A stretch of DNA of 64,000 nucleotides from Microbacterium suaedae (GCF_003254645.1 NZ_PNFD01000002.1:1-64000), one strand, 5' to 3'. Shown: positions 41,996 to 52,348, counted from the first letter of the stretch. A program made the numbers and translations. The notes: a model not told the origin generated them from the sequence alone.

Positions 41996-43536
41996 CCGTT
42001 CTGTCTGATCGTCTCGACACGCTCACGAGCTGGCGCGCCGACTGGACGGGGCTCCGCGTCGCGGTGCTCGGCCTGGGGGCGACGGGTTTCTCGGTCGCCG
42101 ACACGCTGGCCGAGCTGGGGAGCGATGTGCTCGTCGTGGCCGAGAGCGCACCTGACGAGTACGCGCGCCTCCTGCCCGTGATTGGCGCGCGGCTCGACGA
42201 GACGTCGCTCGATGACATCCCCTCCTCGCTCGTCGACTTCGCGCCCGAGGTCGTCGTCGCTTCTCCCGGTTTCCCACCGACCCACCCGGTTATCGAGTGG
42301 GTGCGCGCGCAGGGGATCGCGCTCTGGGGCGACATCGAGCTCGCCTGGCGCGTGCGCGACAAGGTCGTGCGCGATGACGGACGTCCCGCCGAGTGGCTGC
42401 TCGTCACGGGGACGAATGGGAAGACCACGACGACGAGGCTCGCTGCGACGATGCTCGTCGAGGGCGGTCTGCGAGCCGCTCCCTGCGGCAACATCGGTGT
42501 GCCGGTCCTCGACGCGGTACGGGATCCAGCGGGCTTCGACGTTCTCGTCGTCGAACTGTCGAGTCACCAGCTCTGGTACCTCGGTCTCGACGACGGCGTC
42601 GGCGCTCTCGTCCCGCACTCGTCTGTGTGCCTGAACCTCGCCGACGACCACCTCGCCTGGCACGGGTCGGCGGCCGCCTACCGCGACGCGAAGGCAATCG
42701 TCTACCGTCACACGAAGGTGGCTTGCGTCTACAACAAGGCAGACGAGCAGACGATGCGCATGGTTGAAGAGGCTGAGGTCACCGAGGGCGCGCGCGCGAT
42801 CGGCTTCGACCTCGGCGTTCCGGGCCCGAGTGATCTCGGCATCGTCGACGGCATCCTCGCCGACCGCGCGTTCGTGGAGAATCGGCGCACCTCGGCGGCC
42901 GAGCTCGCCACAGTGGAAGAGCTTCGCGAGCGTGGCCTCGCGATGCCGCACATCGTTGCGAACATCCTCGCCGCCGCTGCTCTCGCACGCGCGGTCGGGA
43001 TCGAGCCGTCGGCCGTGCGACGCGCGCTCGCGGACTTCGAACTGGATCCGCATCGCATGCAGCTCGTCGCGCACGCCGACGGCGTCGCATGGGTCGACGA
43101 TTCCAAGGCGACGAATCCGCACGCCGCGATCGCCTCGCTCACGGCCTTCCCGCAGGCCGTGTGGATCGTCGGGGGTCTGTTCAAAGGCATCGACATCGGT
43201 GATCTCGTGCGCGAGCGCGGCGGCTCGGTCACGGCGGCGATCGCAATCGGCGTCGACCGGGATCCCGTGCGCGAAGCGTTCGCGCGACACGCGCCCCACG
43301 TGCCGCTGTATGAGGTCGACGACGCTCAGACTGAGGGCGTCATGGCGCGTGCGGTCGAGCTGGCTGCGCGGGCCGTAGGGGCGGACGGCGTCGTGCTTCT
43401 CGCCCCGGCCGCGGCCTCGTTCGATCAGTTCGCGAGCTATGGCGAACGCGGAGACAGGTTCCAAGACGCGGTGCGAGAGCGGATCGAGAGGGGGAGCTCG
43501 GATGACTCAGACGGCTCGGCCCCCGAAGCGGGCTGA
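41992..43536 (+). CDS. murD: UDP-N-acetylmuramoylalanine--D-glutamate ligase
   Basis: The product has 514 residues from ATG 41992, which overlaps the mraY stop by 4 bp; an in-frame ATG at 41977 would overlap more and is less likely. The UDP-binding start is VAVLGLGATGFSVADTLAEL, the P-loop is LVTGTNGKTTTTRLAATM, and a C-terminal VDDSKATNPHAAIASL is typical. It adds D-glutamate to UDP-MurNAc bound to the first residue. Its end overlaps ftsW by 35 bp. Confidence 0.95.
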   Translation: MTVLSDRLDTLTSWRADWTGLRVAVLGLGATGFSVADTLAELGSDVLVVAESAPDEYARLLPVIGARLDETSLDDIPSSLVDFAPEVVVASPGFPPTHPVIEWVRAQGIALWGDIELAWRVRDKVVRDDGRPAEWLLVTGTNGKTTTTRLAATMLVEGGLRAAPCGNIGVPVLDAVRDPAGFDVLVVELSSHQLWYLGLDDGVGALVPHSSVCLNLADDHLAWHGSAAAYRDAKAIVYRHTKVACVYNKADEQTMRMVEEAEVTEGARAIGFDLGVPGPSDLGIVDGILADRAFVENRRTSAAELATVEELRERGLAMPHIVANILAAAALARAVGIEPSAVRRALADFELDPHRMQLVAHADGVAWVDDSKATNPHAAIASLTAFPQAVWIVGGLFKGIDIGDLVRERGGSVTAAIAIGVDRDPVREAFARHAPHVPLYEVDDAQTEGVMARAVELAARAVGADGVVLLAPAAASFDQFASYGERGDRFQDAVRERIERGSSDDSDGSAPEAG

Positions 43537-44713
43537 ACGAGGTCCTCTCGCGGCGCGGATCGCGCTCGGTCGCGGCTTGGCGCCGCTTCCGATCGAGTTC
43601 CTCCTGATCGGATCCTCCGCGATCCTCCTGACGGCTTTCGGTGCCGTCATGGTGTTCTCGGCCACGACTGTCGAGTCGATCGCCGAGACCGGCGGTCCGT
43701 ACAACGACGGCGTCAGCCACCTCATCTATGCCGCCGTCGGCATCCCGCTCATGTTCGTGATGAGCCGATTCTCGGTGCGCTGGCTGCAGCGGATCGCCTG
43801 GCCGGTCTTCGTGCTCGGCCTGGTGCTGCAGCTGCTCGTGTTCACTCCGCTCGGATTCGGGTCCGGTGGCAATCGGAACTGGCTGAATCTCGGTGTCGCG
43901 ACGATGCAGCCGTCCGAGTTCCTCAAGCTCGCGCTCGTGCTGTGGATCTCGTTCATCCTGTACCGCAAGCGCGACCGGCTCACGAGCTTCTGGCAGTTCG
44001 CGATCCCGGTCCTCCCGGGCGCGGCGTTCGCGCTGGCTACGGTCCTCGGGGGTGACGACCTCGGCACGGCGACGATCATGGCGATGCTCGCCCTCGGTGC
44101 GCTGTTCTTCGCGGGGGTGCGCCTGCGCTTCCTCGTGCCGATCGTGCTCGCTGGGTCCGCGGCCGTCGCGATCCTCGCGATCACGAGCCCGAACCGCATG
44201 ACGCGCATCCTGTCGGTGTTCGATCCCGACTGTGACCCGCTGAGGGAGTGCTACCAGCCGTATCACGGCCTCTGGGGTCTCGCCGGCGGGGGGATCCTCG
44301 GACGGGGGCTCGGCAACTCGCGCGAGAAGTACAACTGGCTTCCCGCCGCGGCGGACGACTACATCTTTGCGATCGTCGGGGAGGAACTCGGCCTCGTCGG
44401 CTGCCTCGTCCTGTTCGCGCTTCTCGCTGTGCTTGCGGTCGGCATCTTCCGCATCGTGCGTCGCACCGATGACCTTTTCGTCCGCGCGACCGCGGGTGGG
44501 ATCGGCGTGTGGATCATCGGACAGGCGCTCGTCAACATCGGCGTCGTCATCCGCGTCCTGCCCGCGCTCGGTGTGCCTCTGCCGTTCCTCTCGGCGGGCG
44601 GTTCCTCGCTGCTCGCGGTGCTCCTCGCGTGCGGCGTGCTCCTCGCGCTGGCGCGCACGCTTCCCGACGGGAGTGCGCCTGTCGGGGCCGTTCCCGCAGC
44701 TCGCAGGTCGTAA
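43502..44713 (+). CDS. ftsW: Lipid II polymerase / division protein FtsW
   Basis: This 403-residue SEDS-family protein has about ten helices. Family marks are WLNLGVATMQPSEFLKLAL (the PSE motif), a long outer loop with two Cys (PDCDPLRECYQP), EKYNWLPAAADDYIFAIVGE and LPLPFLSAGGSSLLAV-like PLPFLSAGGSS at the end. It polymerises septal glycan strands with FtsI. The ATG at 43502 lies inside murD and has GGGGGA upstream. The stop TAA is also the first part of the murG -10 box. Confidence 0.95.
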   Translation: MTQTARPPKRAERGPLAARIALGRGLAPLPIEFLLIGSSAILLTAFGAVMVFSATTVESIAETGGPYNDGVSHLIYAAVGIPLMFVMSRFSVRWLQRIAWPVFVLGLVLQLLVFTPLGFGSGGNRNWLNLGVATMQPSEFLKLALVLWISFILYRKRDRLTSFWQFAIPVLPGAAFALATVLGGDDLGTATIMAMLALGALFFAGVRLRFLVPIVLAGSAAVAILAITSPNRMTRILSVFDPDCDPLRECYQPYHGLWGLAGGGILGRGLGNSREKYNWLPAAADDYIFAIVGEELGLVGCLVLFALLAVLAVGIFRIVRRTDDLFVRATAGGIGVWIIGQALVNIGVVIRVLPALGVPLPFLSAGGSSLLAVLLACGVLLALARTLPDGSAPVGAVPAARRS

Positions 44714-44716
44714 GAT
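44711..44716 (+). promoter_or_regulatory. Internal leaderless promoter of murG, overlapping the ftsW stop codon
   Basis: TAAGAT begins with the ftsW stop TAA and ends 6 nt before the GTG of murG. It gives murG-murC-ftsQ a promoter of their own inside the operon. Confidence 0.5.
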
Positions 44717-44722
44717 CGTCCG

Positions 44723-45814
44723 GTGACGACGTACCTGCTCGCCGGCGGAGGAACCGCCGGACACGTGAACCCGATGCTCGCGGTCGCCGATGGCCTGCGG
44801 GCACGCCGTCCCGACGACGAGATCCTCATCCTCGGCACGGCGGAGGGCCTCGAATCGCGTCTCGTTCCCGAGCGCGGCTACGAGCTGCTGATCGTGCCGA
44901 AGGTGCCGTTCCCTCGCCGTCCCAACGGAGACGCACTCCGCTTTCCGGTGCGATTCTCGCGAGCGGTGAAGACCGTGCGCGGCTACCTGCGCGATCGCGG
45001 TGTCGACGTGGTGCTCGGCGTCGGAGGCTATGCGGCGGCACCCGCCTACGTCGCGGCGCGTCGCGAGCGGATCCCGACCGTCGTGCACGAGGCGAACGCG
45101 CGCCCCGGGCTCGCGAACGTCCTCGGCGCACGGGGCGCGGCCGCGGTCGGCGTCGCGTTCGAGGGGACACCGCTCAAGGGCGGTGAGGTCGTCGGCATGC
45201 CCCTCCGCCCTGAGATCGTCTCGCTCGACCGCGCCGCGACGAGGGACGAGGCGGCCCGCGCGTTTGGTCTCGACCCGGCGCGCCCCGTGCTGCTCGTATT
45301 CGGCGGCTCGCTCGGCGCGCGGCGGCTGAACTCGACGCTCGCCGAATCGTGGCGTGACATCTGCGCCTCCGGTTGGCAGATCCTTCACATCACGGGGGAG
45401 AAGAACGCCGTCGATGCGTCGGACGAGCCGGGGTACCAGGTTCGCCCGTACGTCGATCGAATGGACCTCGCTTTCGCCCTCGCCGACGTGATCGTCGCGC
45501 GCTCGGGCGCTTCGACCGTGTCTGAGGTCTCGGCGCTCGGGATCCCTGCCATCTATGTGCCGTATCCGGTCGGCAACGGCGAGCAGCGGCTCAACGCGGC
45601 CTCGGCCGTGCGCCGCGGTGCGGCGCGCCTCGTGGAGGATGCCGCGTTCACCCCCGAATGGGTGCGTCGCGAGCTCGTGCCGCTCCTCTCCGACCCCGAG
45701 CAGCTTGCCGCGGCTGCGGCAGCCGCGGAGGGCGAGGGGACGCGCTTCGGCACCGAGAACGTCATCGCTCACCTTGACCGCGCCCGCGACGCTCACCCGG
45801 AGGACCGCTCATGA
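44723..45814 (+). CDS. murG: Lipid II synthase MurG (GlcNAc transferase)
   Basis: The 363-residue GT28 enzyme has the N-terminal glycine-rich loop [19 protein letters not shown] at residues 4-22, [12 protein letters not shown], and a C-terminal [11 protein letters not shown] with the donor-binding [20 protein letters not shown]. It adds GlcNAc to lipid I on the inner leaflet. The GTG start has no ribosome-binding site; a -10 box lies 6 nt upstream. It overlaps murC by 4 bp. Confidence 0.95.
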   Translation: MTTYLLAGGGTAGHVNPMLAVADGLRARRPDDEILILGTAEGLESRLVPERGYELLIVPKVPFPRRPNGDALRFPVRFSRAVKTVRGYLRDRGVDVVLGVGGYAAAPAYVAARRERIPTVVHEANARPGLANVLGARGAAAVGVAFEGTPLKGGEVVGMPLRPEIVSLDRAATRDEAARAFGLDPARPVLLVFGGSLGARRLNSTLAESWRDICASGWQILHITGEKNAVDASDEPGYQVRPYVDRMDLAFALADVIVARSGASTVSEVSALGIPAIYVPYPVGNGEQRLNAASAVRRGAARLVEDAAFTPEWVRRELVPLLSDPEQLAAAAAAAEGEGTRFGTENVIAHLDRARDAHPEDRS

Positions 45815-47205
45815 TCGCTCCCGACCTCACGGTTCCGATCCCCGACGACATTCGATCGGTGCACTTCATCGGCATCGGCGGATCCGGCATCTCGGGGCTT
45901 GCGCGCATGTTCCTGCAGGCGGGCGTGCCTGTCTCAGGATCCGACCGCGCGGAGAGCCAGAACACGCGCGACCTCGCCGAACTCGGAGCGCGGGTGCACA
46001 TCGGGCATGACGCGGCCAATCTCGGTGATGTGGATGCCGTCGTCTACACGGGCGCGATCTGGCCCGAGAACCCGGAGTATCTCGCGGCCAAGGAGCGGGG
46101 CATTCCCGTGCTGCATCGCTCGCAGGCGCTGAAGCACCTCATCGGGGGCCGACGCCTCGTGTCGGTTGCGGGTGCGCACGGCAAGACCACGTCGACGGGC
46201 ATGATCGTCACGGGCCTTGCGGAGCTGGGGGGCGACCCGAGCTTCGTCAACGGCGGCGTCATCCAGCAGTTCGGCGCGTCGAGCCGTGCCGGCGGGGACG
46301 ATCTCTTCGTCATCGAGGCGGACGAGTCGGACGGTACCTTCCTCCTCTATGACACGGCGATCGCGCTCATCACGAACGTCGATGCGGATCACCTCGATCA
46401 CTACGGCTCGTATGAGGCATTCGATGACGCGTTCGTCCGGTTCGCCGAGGCGGCGAGCGAGGCCGTGGTGATCTCGGCGGATGACGAGGGCGCCCGCCGC
46501 GTCGGCGCACGTCTCGCGCACCCGCACGTCGTCACGTTCGGCGAGTCTGCGGGTGCGGACCTGCGCGTCGTCGACATCGACACCGAGGGGCCCGTGTCCT
46601 TCGCGCTCGAACGGGACGGGGAACGGGCAGAGGTGCGCCTCTCGGTGCCTGGACGCCACAATGCGATCAATGCGGGCGGCGCCGTCGCGGTTCTCGTCGC
46701 CCTCGGTCACGAACTCGCAGACGCCGCGCGGGCGATCGAGGCGTTCGGTGGCACCGTACGGCGATTCGAACTGCACGGTACGGCCCGCGGCGTCCGCGTG
46801 TATGACGACTACGCGCACCATCCGACCGAGGTCGCGGCGGCGCTGTCCGGTGCCCGATCGGTCATCGGCCAGGGGCGGATCATTGCGCTCCACCAGCCCC
46901 ACACCTATTCGCGGACCCAGCTCATGGCGGGTGAATTCGCGAACGTTCTCGAGGAATACGCCGACCATTCGGTCGTGCTCGACGTCTATGGTGCCCGCGA
47001 GGACCCGATCCCCGGGGTCACGGGGCGCCTCGTCGAGGAGGGATTCGCGGATCCTTCGGCCGTGACGTATGCGCCCGACTGGCAGCAGGCCGCTTCCTGC
47101 GCTGCGGGGGTCGCGCGCGACGGCGACATCATCATCACCCTCGGCTGCGGCGACGTGCACCGGATCATTCCCCAGGTGCTCGAGGCGCTGGGCCGCGAGG
47201 AGTGA
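45811..47205 (+). CDS. murC: UDP-N-acetylmuramate--L-alanine ligase
   Basis: The 464-residue product starts with [20 protein letters not shown] (UDP-binding), has the P-loop [19 protein letters not shown], and [20 protein letters not shown], the MurC-specific segment. [12 protein letters not shown] is the typical C-terminal domain motif. It adds the first amino acid to UDP-MurNAc. Some Microbacteriaceae carry Gly or Ser instead of Ala at this position; specificity cannot be read here. Confidence 0.95.
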   Translation: MIAPDLTVPIPDDIRSVHFIGIGGSGISGLARMFLQAGVPVSGSDRAESQNTRDLAELGARVHIGHDAANLGDVDAVVYTGAIWPENPEYLAAKERGIPVLHRSQALKHLIGGRRLVSVAGAHGKTTSTGMIVTGLAELGGDPSFVNGGVIQQFGASSRAGGDDLFVIEADESDGTFLLYDTAIALITNVDADHLDHYGSYEAFDDAFVRFAEAASEAVVISADDEGARRVGARLAHPHVVTFGESAGADLRVVDIDTEGPVSFALERDGERAEVRLSVPGRHNAINAGGAVAVLVALGHELADAARAIEAFGGTVRRFELHGTARGVRVYDDYAHHPTEVAAALSGARSVIGQGRIIALHQPHTYSRTQLMAGEFANVLEEYADHSVVLDVYGAREDPIPGVTGRLVEEGFADPSAVTYAPDWQQAASCAAGVARDGDIIITLGCGDVHRIIPQVLEALGREE

Positions 47206-47212
47206 CGGGCGC

Positions 47213-48187
47213 GTGAAGCGTCCCGGACCGCTGCCGCCGCCAGCGCGGCGCCCTCGGCCGGAGGAACCGGTCGAGGAGGAGGGCGACGCGTTCGCCGAGC
47301 CGGAGCGCGGCAGACTCGCGTCGATCCTGCCGTTCGCCCGTCGGCGCGGACCGGCGGGATCGGAGGAAGCCGTCGACGAAGGTGATGCGCCCTTCGAACG
47401 GAGAGAAGAATCCGACGCGTCAAAGGGGCCGTTCGGTGTGTGGCGTGCGGAGCGCCGACGCCGGAAGGCAGAGCGTGCCGAGGTCCGTCGATTCACGGCT
47501 CGTGCGAGACGGCGCCGGATCATCTGGCTGAGTTCCCTCGGCGTCCTCGCCCTGCTCGTCGCGGGCACGGTCGGCGCCGCGTACAGCCCGCTCTTCGCGG
47601 TCGAACGCATCACCGTCCGCGGCGTATCGGCGCTCGACTCCGAGGCGGTCGCCGATGCGCTCGAGGGGCAGCTGGGGCGCCCGTATCCGCTCGTCGATCA
47701 CGATGAGATCCGGTCGGCGCTCATCGGCTTTCCCGTTGTCGAGACGTACTCGGTCGAGTCGCGCCCGCCCCACGATCTCGTCGTGCGGATCGTGGAGCGC
47801 ACACCGGTGGCTGTCGTCGACACCGATGCGGGGTTCACGACCGTCGACGCGGCGGGGGTCGCGCTGCGAACGACAGAGCAGCAGCCCGACGGCCTGCCGA
47901 TCGCCGAAGTCGAAGGCGGGCTCGCTTCGGAGGCATTCGGGGCGGCGGGACAGGTGCTCCGGTCGCTCCCGGCCGATCTCGCGGAGCGGGTGACGGCTGT
48001 GCGCGCGACCTCTCCCGAGGACGTCTCATTCGATCTGCCGGACGGCGGCGGGGTGACGATCGAATGGGGGAGCGCCGAGGCGACGGCGGAGAAGATCGAC
48101 ACTCTCAGGGCCGGATTCCTGGCCGCCCCTCCCGAGACGGTTTCGACCTACGACGTGTCGTCGGCCGGCGTTCTCGTCGTGGACTGA
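47213..48187 (+). CDS. ftsQ: Cell division protein FtsQ/DivIB
   Basis: The product has 324 residues from GTG 47213 with GAGGAG about 10 nt upstream. A long charged cytoplasmic region (about residues 1-100, rich in Arg, Glu and Pro) precedes one membrane helix (LSSLGVLALLVAGTVGAAYS) and the POTRA domain beginning FAVERITVRGVSALDSEAVA. It recruits FtsL-FtsB and so controls the septal synthase. Position between murC and ftsZ confirms it. Confidence 0.92.
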   Translation: MKRPGPLPPPARRPRPEEPVEEEGDAFAEPERGRLASILPFARRRGPAGSEEAVDEGDAPFERREESDASKGPFGVWRAERRRRKAERAEVRRFTARARRRRIIWLSSLGVLALLVAGTVGAAYSPLFAVERITVRGVSALDSEAVADALEGQLGRPYPLVDHDEIRSALIGFPVVETYSVESRPPHDLVVRIVERTPVAVVDTDAGFTTVDAAGVALRTTEQQPDGLPIAEVEGGLASEAFGAAGQVLRSLPADLAERVTAVRATSPEDVSFDLPDGGGVTIEWGSAEATAEKIDTLRAGFLAAPPETVSTYDVSSAGVLVVD

Positions 48188-48352
48188 CGCGAGTTTTCTT
48201 GACACGCCTCGGCGCGTTGCCGCAGTGTGCGCACCTCGCCCCGTACCGTCGAGGGCGAGCAGAATACATGCCGGTGAATACTTTAACCCTCTCATTAAGG
48301 TTGAAGGTTTGAGGTTCCCGGTGGCAGCCCAGGTTCCGTCGATGGAGGCAGC
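48188..48352 (+). promoter_or_regulatory. ftsZ promoter and putative regulator-binding region
   Basis: TTGACA (48199-48204) and CAGTGT (48223-48228) with an 18-bp spacer form a likely distal promoter. Closer in, TTTAACC (48282-48288) faces GGTTGAA (48299-48305) as an inverted repeat. AGGTT occurs at 48298, 48305 and 48312, exactly 7 bp apart. Such AACCCT/AGGTT elements are common before ftsZ in actinobacteria. FtsR encoded at 16738 is a candidate binder. GGAGG precedes the ATG. Confidence 0.55.
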
Positions 48353-49552
48353 ATGAGCCAGAACCAAAACTACCTCGCCGTCATCAAGGTGGTCGGCGTC
48401 GGCGGTGGCGGCGTCAACGCCGTCAACCGAATGATCGAGCTCGGGCTGCGTGGCGTCGAGTTCATCGCGATCAACACTGACGCGCAGGCACTCCTCATGA
48501 GCGACGCCGACATCAAGCTCGATGTGGGGCGCGACCTCACGCGAGGCCTCGGTGCGGGAGCCGACCCCGAGGTCGGGCGTCGCGCCGCGGAGGATCACCA
48601 GGAAGAGATCGAACAGGCCCTCGCGGGTGCTGACATGGTCTTCGTGACCGCTGGTGAGGGCGGTGGCACGGGAACGGGTGGTGCGCCCGTCGTCGCCCGC
48701 ATCGCGAAGTCGATCGGGGCGCTCACGATCGGCGTCGTGACGAAGCCGTTCTCGTTCGAGGGCCGTCGCCGCCAGCAGCAGGCCGAGCAGGGCGTCTCCG
48801 TCCTGAAGGAAGAGGTCGACACGCTCATCGTCGTGCCGAACGACCGTCTGCTCGAGATCAGCGACCGCGGGATCTCGATGGTCGAGGCCTTCGCCACGGC
48901 TGATCAGGTTCTGCTTGCCGGTGTGCAGGGCATCACCGATCTCATCACGACGCCGGGTCTCATCAACCTCGACTTCGCAGACGTCAAGAGCGTCATGCAG
49001 GGTGCAGGGTCGGCCCTCATGGGGATCGGATCCGCCCGCGGTGCGGATCGGGCGATCAAGGCTGCCGAGCTGGCCGTCGAATCGCCGCTGCTCGAGGCTT
49101 CGATCGAGGGCGCGCACGGCGTGCTGCTGTCGATCCAGGGCGGGTCGAACCTCGGCATCTTCGAGATCAACGACGCGGCGCGCCTTGTGCAGGAGGCCGC
49201 GCACCCCGAGGCGAACATCATCTTCGGAACCGTCATCGACGACACGCTCGGCGACGAGGTGCGCGTGACGGTCGTCGCCGCAGGCTTCGATGGAGGGGAA
49301 CCGCAGCCGCGGGTCGATGTTCCGGCATTCGGCGGACGCGGCGAAGAGCCGTCGCGGCCGACCCTGCCGGGCGATGCCCGAACGTCGGTCACGGTTGCCG
49401 CATCCGAGAAGTCGGAGGACGCCGCTACGAGCGAGGAGCGCGAGACCACGGCGGCCGAGCCCGCCGTTCCTTCCGTCCCCGCGACTCCCGCACTCAGCGA
49501 GTCGAGCGGTTTCGACGACGATGACATCGACATCCCCGAATTCCTGAAGTGA
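48353..49552 (+). CDS. ftsZ: Cell division GTPase FtsZ
   Basis: The 399-residue tubulin homologue has [16 protein letters not shown] at the N-terminus, the GTP signature [12 protein letters not shown] near residue 102, and [11 protein letters not shown]. The last 70 residues are a disordered linker ending in the conserved peptide [11 protein letters not shown], the contact site for SepF and other partners. It forms the Z-ring. It has its own promoter region and the stop overlaps yggS by 4 bp. Confidence 0.97.
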   Translation: MSQNQNYLAVIKVVGVGGGGVNAVNRMIELGLRGVEFIAINTDAQALLMSDADIKLDVGRDLTRGLGAGADPEVGRRAAEDHQEEIEQALAGADMVFVTAGEGGGTGTGGAPVVARIAKSIGALTIGVVTKPFSFEGRRRQQQAEQGVSVLKEEVDTLIVVPNDRLLEISDRGISMVEAFATADQVLLAGVQGITDLITTPGLINLDFADVKSVMQGAGSALMGIGSARGADRAIKAAELAVESPLLEASIEGAHGVLLSIQGGSNLGIFEINDAARLVQEAAHPEANIIFGTVIDDTLGDEVRVTVVAAGFDGGEPQPRVDVPAFGGRGEEPSRPTLPGDARTSVTVAASEKSEDAATSEERETTAAEPAVPSVPATPALSESSGFDDDDIDIPEFLK

Positions 49553-50226
49553 CGACGCTCGCCTCCCGCCTGGCCGAGGTCGACGGATCCATCGCCGAAG
49601 CGGCGAGGTCCGCCGGCCGCGATCCGGGGGAGATCGCACGCATCGTCGTGACGAAATTCCACCCCGCCGCGCTCGTGCGCCAGCTGCACGATCTCGGTGT
49701 GCGCGACATCGCAGAGAATCGTCAGCAGGAGCTGACGGCCAAGCGGGATGAGCTCGTCGATCTCGGCGATATGCGTTGGCACTTCGTCGGGCAGATTCAG
49801 TCGAAGAAGGCCCGGGCCGTGCGCCGAGCCGCGTCGGTCGTCCATTCGGTCGACCGCGAGAAGATCGTGCACGCTCTCGAAGATCCGGCGGCAGACCCGA
49901 TCGACGTCCTCGTGCAGGTTAACCTCACGGACGATCCGCAGCGCGGGGGTGTTGCGCCGGAGCATGCCTCACGCCTCGCTGAGACGATCGCCGCCGCCGA
50001 TTCCCTGCGCTTGCGGGGTGTGATGGCGGTCGCTCCGCTCGACGAGCGGCCTGCTGCGGCGTTCGAGCGCCTGGCGCACTGCGCCGAAAACGTGCGCGCC
50101 GTAGACGCGGGGGCGACGTGGATCTCGGCCGGCATGTCGCAGGACTTCGTCGAGGCGATCGCGTGCGGCGCGACACACCTCCGGATCGGCACGGCAATCA
50201 CCGGTCCGAGGCCCCCGCAGGATTAG
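49549..50226 (+). CDS. yggS: YggS/PLPBP family pyridoxal phosphate-binding protein
   Basis: The 225-residue product has the alanine-racemase-like barrel with the PLP lysine in [19 protein letters not shown] (about residue 36), [11 protein letters not shown] and [13 protein letters not shown], and [21 protein letters not shown] at the end. It is a PLP homeostasis protein without known enzyme activity. The gene between ftsZ and sepF is conserved in gram-positives. The start is a GTG overlapping the ftsZ stop. Confidence 0.93.
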   Translation: MTTLASRLAEVDGSIAEAARSAGRDPGEIARIVVTKFHPAALVRQLHDLGVRDIAENRQQELTAKRDELVDLGDMRWHFVGQIQSKKARAVRRAASVVHSVDREKIVHALEDPAADPIDVLVQVNLTDDPQRGGVAPEHASRLAETIAAADSLRLRGVMAVAPLDERPAAAFERLAHCAENVRAVDAGATWISAGMSQDFVEAIACGATHLRIGTAITGPRPPQD

Positions 50227-50261
50227 CCTGCAGACAAGACGAGCATCAACCGGAGGACGCC

Positions 50262-50726
50262 ATGGCGAACGCGCTCAAGAAGACGATGGTCTACCTCGGC
50301 CTCGCCGACGAAGAGGAATACGTCGAAGAGGAGGCCGCGCAGGCTCCCGCCCGCACCCCTCAGCGTGAGGAGAAGCATGACGACGAGAAGCCGGCTCCCG
50401 TGACCCCCCTGCGTCGCCCCGCCGTTGTGCGGCAGCCCGCGGCTGACACGGTCAACGAGATCGTGACTGTGCACCCGAAGCAGTATCGCGACGCGCAGAC
50501 GATCGCGGAGCAGTTCCGCGACGGCCTGCCGGTCATCATCAACGTCTCGCAGATGTCCGACGCAGACGCGCGTCGCCTCATCGACTTCGCGAGTGGTCTT
50601 TCCCTGGGGCTGTATGGGCGCATCGAGCGCGTCACGAGCAAAGTCTTCTTGCTCAGCCCTGAGAACATCGCCGTCTCGGGTGACGGGGGCATCGCCCCCG
50701 CTGAGGCCGGGGCATTCGACAGCTGA
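50262..50726 (+). CDS. sepF: Cell division protein SepF
   Basis: The 154-residue protein begins [20 protein letters not shown], the membrane-targeting amphipathic helix, then a charged linker, then the SepF core [40 protein letters not shown] and [10 protein letters not shown]. SepF anchors FtsZ to the membrane and replaces FtsA in actinobacteria. CGGAGGA precedes the ATG. TAGCCT at 50224-50229 may be an internal -10. Confidence 0.94.
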   Translation: MANALKKTMVYLGLADEEEYVEEEAAQAPARTPQREEKHDDEKPAPVTPLRRPAVVRQPAADTVNEIVTVHPKQYRDAQTIAEQFRDGLPVIINVSQMSDADARRLIDFASGLSLGLYGRIERVTSKVFLLSPENIAVSGDGGIAPAEAGAFDS

Positions 50727-50786
50727 CCTTGCGGGATTCGCTCGTCGGGCCCGGTGCGCCGTTCGGCGTCACCGGGCCCTCTCGCG

Positions 50787-50792
50787 TAGGCT
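50787..50792 (+). promoter_or_regulatory. -10 box of yggT
   Basis: TAGGCT ends 8 nt before the GTG at 50801, with no ribosome-binding site. Confidence 0.5.
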
Positions 50793-50800
50793 GACTTCTC

Positions 50801-51106
50801 GTGGCTGTCATCGGATTCGTCGCGTCGGTTCTGCACCTTCTGCTCTCGCTGTACGTGCTGGTGCTCTTTGCGCGTCTCATTCTCGAGTACATCCCGATGT
50901 TCAATCGGGAATGGCGGCCCCGCGGCGGAATGCTCGTCGTCTGCGAGATCGTCTACACGGTCACGGACCCGCCGATCCGTTTCTTTCGGAAGCACATCCC
51001 GCCGTTGCGTATCGGCCCGGTCGCGATCGATCTGGGATTCGCGATCACGATGCTGCTCTGCTTCATCGCCATGTCGATTCTCCGAGTCATCGCCATCGCC
51101 AACTGA
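50801..51106 (+). CDS. YggT family membrane protein
   Basis: The 101-residue protein has two membrane helices (about 5-28 and 68-95) joined by a loop with YTVTDPPIRFFRKHIPPLRI, the family signature (D-P-x-x-x-x-x-x-x-x-P). Function is unclear; the position between sepF and divIVA is conserved in gram-positive bacteria and suggests a part in division or membrane organisation. Confidence 0.9.
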   Translation: MAVIGFVASVLHLLLSLYVLVLFARLILEYIPMFNREWRPRGGMLVVCEIVYTVTDPPIRFFRKHIPPLRIGPVAIDLGFAITMLLCFIAMSILRVIAIAN

Positions 51107-51144
51107 ACTATCATGATGTCCACCATCGAAAGAGGGGCCACAAC

Positions 51145-51768
51145 ATGTCACTGACGCCGGAAGACGTCGTCACCAAGCAGTTCCAGCACGTCCGTTTCAA
51201 GGAGGGCTTCGACCCCGATGAGGTCGACGACTTCCTGGACGAGATCGTCGTCGAGTGGCGGAAGACGATCGAGGAGAACGAGCAGCTGAAGGCGCGTGTC
51301 GCCGAGCTCGAGGCGGGTGGCGCTGAGGCCCCCGCCCCCGCCGCCGAAACTCCCGTGACCGAGGTTCCCTCGAAGGACTCCGCTCCCGCCGACGAGACGG
51401 CAGAGCCGGCTGCGCCAGCCGAGGCAGGAGTGACGTCGACGGCGTCGAGTGCGGCAGGCATCATCGCCCGCGCGGAGCGTCTGCACGACGAGCACGTCGC
51501 CGAGGGGGAGGCGAAGTCCAAGAAGCTCGTCGAAGAGGCCGAGATGAAGGCTGCCGGCATCGTGTCGGCCGCTGAGGCAAAGCAGCGCGAGATCTCGCAG
51601 AAGCTCGACACCGAGCGGAAGAGCCTCGAAGGTCGCATCACCGAGCTTCGTCAGTTCGAGCGCGACTACCGCCAGCAGCTGCGCGGCTACTTCGAGCAGA
51701 AGCTCGCCGACCTCGACGCGCCCGAGTCGGGCACGGGCAGCGCGCCCGTCTCGACCGTCGGGCTCTGA
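51145..51768 (+). CDS. divIVA: DivIVA/Wag31 polar growth protein
   Basis: The 207-residue product starts MSLTPEDVVTKQFQHVRFKE, followed by GFDPDEVDDFLDEIV, the membrane-binding N-terminal domain of DivIVA. An Ala/Pro/Glu linker (about 50-105) leads to a long coiled coil from residue 110 to the end. It marks cell poles and directs wall growth in actinobacteria. AGAGGGG precedes the ATG. TATCAT (51109-51114) is a possible -10. Confidence 0.94.
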   Translation: MSLTPEDVVTKQFQHVRFKEGFDPDEVDDFLDEIVVEWRKTIEENEQLKARVAELEAGGAEAPAPAAETPVTEVPSKDSAPADETAEPAAPAEAGVTSTASSAAGIIARAERLHDEHVAEGEAKSKKLVEEAEMKAAGIVSAAEAKQREISQKLDTERKSLEGRITELRQFERDYRQQLRGYFEQKLADLDAPESGTGSAPVSTVGL

Positions 51769-51781
51769 GCTCGCGGCACGC

Positions 51782-52348
51782 GTGAAGGGACGCTCCCCCC
51801 TCTCTGCGCCGGCGGCCGGTATCACGATCGCGGTCCTCGCGATCGTGGTGCTGGCCGCCGACCAGTTGAGCAAGCAGCTTGCGCTGGCGAACCTCGATGA
51901 AGGCGTGGCTGTTCCGGCCATCGGCGAGGCGCTGCAGTGGCTGCTCGTTTTCAACCCCGGCGCCGCCTTCTCGATGGGAGAGGGCGTCACATGGATCTTC
52001 ACGATCGCTCTCGCTCTCGTCGCGGGCGCAATCGTCTTCCTCGCGATCACGCGCGTGCGCTCCCGGATCTGGGCACTCGTGCTGGGTCTGCTGCTGGGCG
52101 GCGTCCTCGGCAACCTCACGGATCGACTCGTGCGTGAGCCGGGCTTTGCCGTCGGCCACGTGGTCGACTTCATCCTCACGCCGTGGATGTGGTTCTGGAC
52201 GACGCCGGCGATCTACAACGTGGCCGATGTGTTCATCGTGGGCGGCATGATCTCGGTCGCCCTTCTCGTGCTCGTGGGCATCAACTTCGATGGCACGCGC
52301 GGGGAACGCCCGGCAGCCGAGGCCGAGACCGGCGGTGCGGATGACTGA
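51782..52348 (+). CDS. lspA: Signal peptidase II (prolipoprotein)
   Basis: The 188-residue enzyme has four membrane helices. The catalytic aspartates are in [20 protein letters not shown] and [11 protein letters not shown], and AADQLSKQ lies in the first helix. It cleaves the signal peptide of lipid-modified lipoproteins. The GTG start follows the divIVA stop by 13 bases. It overlaps rluD by 8 bp. Confidence 0.95.
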   Translation: MKGRSPLSAPAAGITIAVLAIVVLAADQLSKQLALANLDEGVAVPAIGEALQWLLVFNPGAAFSMGEGVTWIFTIALALVAGAIVFLAITRVRSRIWALVLGLLLGGVLGNLTDRLVREPGFAVGHVVDFILTPWMWFWTTPAIYNVADVFIVGGMISVALLVLVGINFDGTRGERPAAEAETGGADD

